7,771 nt of DNA from Mesotoga sp. (GTDB lineage Bacteria > Thermotogota > Thermotogae > Petrotogales > Kosmotogaceae). Each line of letters opens with the position of its first letter. Position 1 is the stretch's first letter. Positions 6,088-7,771 of the stretch are shown here, piece by piece. Both the position numbers and the translations under genes were made by a program. The stretch is from assembly GCA_011620045.1 (NCBI GenBank), contig WOZY01000084.1, forward strand, positions 1 through 7,771, in the 5' to 3' direction. The notes beneath the pieces were generated by a model, which did no database searches, was not told the origin of the DNA, and saw nothing but the letters and a program-made list of their open reading frames with translations.

Positions 6088-6372
6088 TTGAAAGAGAATA
6101 GGAGCAGGATCAGCTGGACTGCACTTGCATCGCTTTATCAGTTTGCAGTAATTGTGATCGCGAATATTGCCGTCGCAGGCGGTCTTGGTTATCTTCTATT
6201 CAGATTTGCCGGTATGGAGAAGTTGTGGATTTCACTTTTCCTACTTTTCGGAGCCTTCTCCGGCATATATAATGGAGTAAGATATCTCTTGAAAGAGGCA
6301 GAGCGATATGACAGAAACAAGGACAATGATGATGAAGACATCGATAATACTCGCAGTTCTGGCAATGGTTGA
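6088..6372 (+). CDS. atpZ: AtpZ-like ATP synthase accessory membrane protein
   Basis: A 94-residue inner-membrane protein with two predicted transmembrane helices (about 16-40 and 46-66) in a hairpin. The first is rich in Gly/Ala (AGGLGYLLF) and the second contains GAFSGIYNGVRYLL, the pattern of the AtpZ/AtpI family encoded at the head of many F-type ATP synthase operons. AtpZ with AtpI is thought to form a Ca2+/Mg2+ channel or to help c-ring assembly. The tail after residue 70 is highly acidic (KDNDDEDIDN), and its codons overlap the start of atpI in another frame. The start is a TTG with only a weak GGAG (6073-6076) 11 bases upstream, so translation may be low or coupled to polA, whose stop is 18 bases away. 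Identification rests on topology, size and position more than on strong sequence motifs. Confidence 0.78.
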   Translation: MKENRSRISWTALASLYQFAVIVIANIAVAGGLGYLLFRFAGMEKLWISLFLLFGAFSGIYNGVRYLLKEAERYDRNKDNDDEDIDNTRSSGNG

Positions 6373-6658
6373 AAGTGCCGCTCTTGCTGTCACACCGCTT
6401 TCCGGTTCGGAAATGGGCGTTTTCTATGGAACGGCTTTTGCTCTTGTCGCACTACTACTGATAAACTATGACGCACAGATCTTGATCAGAGAGAAGAAGA
6501 GGGTTCCTGCCGGTTTTATTGCAAGATACTTTTTCTACGGTATCTGTTTTGCTACGGCGGCCACCGTCTCCCTCGAATTCTTCCTTGGAAGCTTTCTCGG
6601 CGTGATGAACCTAAAGATCGCTGCCATAGCCTTTGGGAGGTGGCTCTGTGAAACTTAA
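6332..6658 (+). CDS. atpI: ATP synthase subunit I (AtpI-like), four-helix membrane protein
   Basis: About 108 residues with four predicted transmembrane helices (about 3-21, 28-47, 62-81 and 84-104), the topology of AtpI, which acts as an assembly chaperone for the c-ring and has been linked to Mg2+ supply. The GFIARYFFYG segment before helix 3 resembles the conserved region of that family. Glu14 lies within the first helix. Four in-frame ATGs exist (6308, 6326, 6329, 6332); AAGGA at 6319-6323 is best placed for 6332, with 6329 next. A start at 6308 would add eight polar residues. The gene overlaps atpZ by 41 bases in a different frame (65 from 6308), longer than a usual coupling overlap, and overlaps atpB by 11 bases. 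Confidence 0.8.
   Translation: MKTSIILAVLAMVESAALAVTPLSGSEMGVFYGTAFALVALLLINYDAQILIREKKRVPAGFIARYFFYGICFATAATVSLEFFLGSFLGVMNLKIAAIAFGRWLCET
6635..6640 (+). promoter_or_regulatory. Ribosome binding site that fixes the atpB start
   Basis: GGGAGG lies seven bases before the GTG at 6648. The in-frame TTG at 6633 overlaps this element and would encode a Gly-rich MGGGS stretch made from the Shine-Dalgarno sequence itself, so 6648 is preferred. Confidence 0.8.
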
Positions 6659-7487
6659 TCTAACCAGGTCCGACAAGGTATTTCTTGGAGGTATCTTTGG
6701 CGGATATATTGCCGTAATAATTTACATGGTTGCCACGGGCTACAAATTCCAGCTTGAAGGTGTCGGTCAGAGGTGGATCTATCAGTTGCCTTTCGGAGAA
6801 GGACCGCTTAGCAGAGTCAATCCGCTCACGGTAATAATGACCTGGGTAGTCATGGTGACAATCATATTCATCGCAACGAGAGTGAAAGTCTTCAAGATTA
6901 TTCCAGGCAAGAAACAGAGTCTCCTGGAAGTGCTGCTAGATTACATACTGGATCTTGTGAAAGGCTCGGTTACGAGGAAAGAGTTTGTGAGGCCAATATT
7001 CGACATAGCCGCTTCACTTTTCCTGTTCATTATCGTGTCGAATTTCATAGCGAGTTTCCCCGGTATCAACGTCATTCCTCTGGAGGGAGGAGGGGTCAAA
7101 CTCACAATCCTCTCGGATACTTGGTACGCACCCACTTCAGATCTCAATATGAACCTCATGCTCGCATTCTTCGTTTTTGTCATGAGCCACGTTTACGCTA
7201 TAAAAGTGAAGGGCTGGAAGAACTGGGGCAAGAGTTTCTTTGAACCGATCTGGTGGATGTTTCCCATAAACTTGATTGGCGAGATCGCGAAGCCCTTATC
7301 CCATGCATTAAGGCTTTTTGGAAACATCATGGGAGGAGCGATCTTGATAGTCATCCTCGGATATCTGGTCAAGTACATTGTTCTGCCGGCGGCGTTGTGG
7401 GGTATCTTCGGACTGTTCTTCGGAGCAATCCAGGCTTTGATATTTGCGATACTTGCTATAGCATATATTAGCTCATTAATAGAGTAA
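6648..7487 (+). CDS. atpB: F-type ATP synthase subunit a (F0 stator channel)
   Basis: A 279-residue integral membrane subunit that forms the two ion half-channels next to the c-ring. The stator arginine is R222 in SHALRLFGN (E. coli R210). K215-P216 precede it as in E. coli K203-P204, and Q262 in IQALIFAIL matches Q252. PTSDLNMNLMLAFFVF (162-177) matches the E. coli helix containing D119 and N-terminal parts of the channel. Hydrophobic helices lie near 11-30, 58-77, 116-138, 166-187, 203-240 and 244-276. By eye, the positions of E. coli E219 and H245 are A231 and G255, so the usual polar pair of the access channel is missing; this may relate to Na+ use. The GTG start at 6648 overlaps atpI by 11 bases, indicating coupling. 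The stop codon overlaps the atpE ribosome binding site. Confidence 0.96.
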   Translation: MKLNLTRSDKVFLGGIFGGYIAVIIYMVATGYKFQLEGVGQRWIYQLPFGEGPLSRVNPLTVIMTWVVMVTIIFIATRVKVFKIIPGKKQSLLEVLLDYILDLVKGSVTRKEFVRPIFDIAASLFLFIIVSNFIASFPGINVIPLEGGGVKLTILSDTWYAPTSDLNMNLMLAFFVFVMSHVYAIKVKGWKNWGKSFFEPIWWMFPINLIGEIAKPLSHALRLFGNIMGGAILIVILGYLVKYIVLPAALWGIFGLFFGAIQALIFAILAIAYISSLIE

Positions 7488-7492
7488 GGAGG
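7487..7492 (+). promoter_or_regulatory. Strong ribosome binding site of atpE
   Basis: A perfect AGGAGG seven bases before the GTG at 7500, overlapping the last base of the atpB stop codon. Its strength fits the need for about ten or more c subunits per complex. Confidence 0.8.
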
Positions 7493-7499
7493 TTTTATT

Positions 7500-7745
7500 G
7501 TGGATATTGGAGAAGGCTTGATGTTGATGGGAAAGTTTATCGGTGCCGGACTTGCAATGGGAATAGGTGCAATCGGGGCCGGGATCGGTGAAGGTAGAAT
7601 CGGTGCGAGTGCGATGGAAGCAATGGCAAGACAACCGGAAATGATAGGAACACTGACAACCAGAATGATTCTGGCAGACGCAATTGCAGAGACCACCGGT
7701 ATTTATTCTCTTGTCATAGCGTTCATGATTCTTTTGGTTGTCTAA
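7500..7745 (+). CDS. atpE: F-type ATP synthase subunit c (Na+-type, two-carboxylate motif)
   Basis: An 81-residue hairpin of two transmembrane helices that oligomerises into the rotor ring. Helix 1 (about 8-38) has the tight-packing glycine pattern GAGLAMGIGAIGAGIGEG. The loop ARQPE (43-47) contacts the central stalk. Helix 2 (about 52-80) holds the ion-binding E64 in AIAETTGIYSLVIA. Compared by eye with the Na+-binding c subunit of Ilyobacter tartaricus (Q32, E65, S66, Y70), this protein has E31, E64, T65 and Y69: a Na+-type site in which the helix 1 Gln is replaced by Glu. That two-carboxylate arrangement is known from the Fusobacterium nucleatum rotor. D60 adds another acidic residue one turn before E64. 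The GTG start has an ideal AGGAGG. Na+ coupling is inferred, not shown. Confidence 0.97.
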   Translation: MDIGEGLMLMGKFIGAGLAMGIGAIGAGIGEGRIGASAMEAMARQPEMIGTLTTRMILADAIAETTGIYSLVIAFMILLVV

Positions 7746-7752
7746 ACATTTT

Positions 7753-7771
7753 CCCCTGAGTAGAGGAGGGG
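7753..7771 (+). promoter_or_regulatory. Hairpin and ribosome binding site after atpE, probably for atpF
   Basis: AGAGGAGGGG (7762-7771) is a ribosome binding site for a gene that starts just beyond the window, expected to be atpF from operon order. CCCCT (7753-7757) is complementary to AGGGG (7767-7771) with a nine-base loop, so part of the site could be paired. This may lower translation of the next subunit relative to subunit c. Confidence 0.5.

Noticed and set aside
6633..6647. Upstream TTG start for atpB
   Set aside because: It falls on the ribosome binding site itself and has no Shine-Dalgarno sequence of its own.
7193..7696. 167-residue minus-strand open frame across atpB and atpE
   Set aside because: The Pro/Ile/Ala-rich low-complexity translation is the expected shadow of two membrane proteins rich in Gly and hydrophobic codons.

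Overview
The window looks like a piece of a chromosome from the bacterial phylum Thermotogota, most likely a moderate-GC member of the Mesotoga/Kosmotoga type. This is inferred from the gene set, from the Thermotoga-like DNA polymerase I motif B (KMVNFSIIYG) and ATP synthase subunit c, from strong AGGAGG ribosome binding sites, and from frequent TTG and GTG starts (at least five of the ten genes). No search could be run, so the assignment to a genus is a guess.

Layout. Positions 1-46 hold the first codons of a minus-strand HAD-superfamily hydrolase that runs off the left edge. A 251-base divergent intergenic region (47-297) follows. It carries a 22-base imperfect palindrome, a second inverted repeat and a consensus TATAAT. 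All remaining genes are on the plus strand: a Crp/Fnr-type regulator (298-978); a 193-base spacer with hairpins and a possible element that sequesters the next ribosome binding site; then a very compact run. The run is a divergent YchF/OLA1-like P-loop NTPase (1172-2251), a TatD-family metal-dependent nuclease/hydrolase (2232-3029), an AhpD-like carboxymuconolactone decarboxylase family protein (3038-3379), a full-length three-activity DNA polymerase I (3376-6069), and the start of the F-type ATP synthase operon: atpZ (6088-6372), atpI (6332-6658), atpB (6648-7487) and atpE (7500-7745). The window ends in what looks like the ribosome binding site of the next gene, expected to be atpF.

How the genes work together. 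ychF to polA overlap or nearly touch, so they are probably co-transcribed; TatD and PolA both fit DNA repair or turnover. Only 18 bases separate polA from atpZ, so the ATP synthase genes may be read from the same transcript or from a promoter inside the 3' end of polA, where a perfect TTGACA is present. AtpZ and AtpI are assembly or ion-supply factors, AtpB is the stator channel subunit, and AtpE forms the c-ring.

Most notable points: subunit c has the two-carboxylate ion-binding signature (E31 plus E64-T65 and Y69) that indicates Na+ coupling; subunit a keeps the essential arginine but lacks the E219/H245 pair of the E. coli protein; YchF has unusual G1 and switch II sequences; and several candidate regulatory structures lie between genes. 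I see no mobile element, CRISPR array, rRNA, tRNA or wholly new system. The interest lies in variants of known machines and in regulatory structure.
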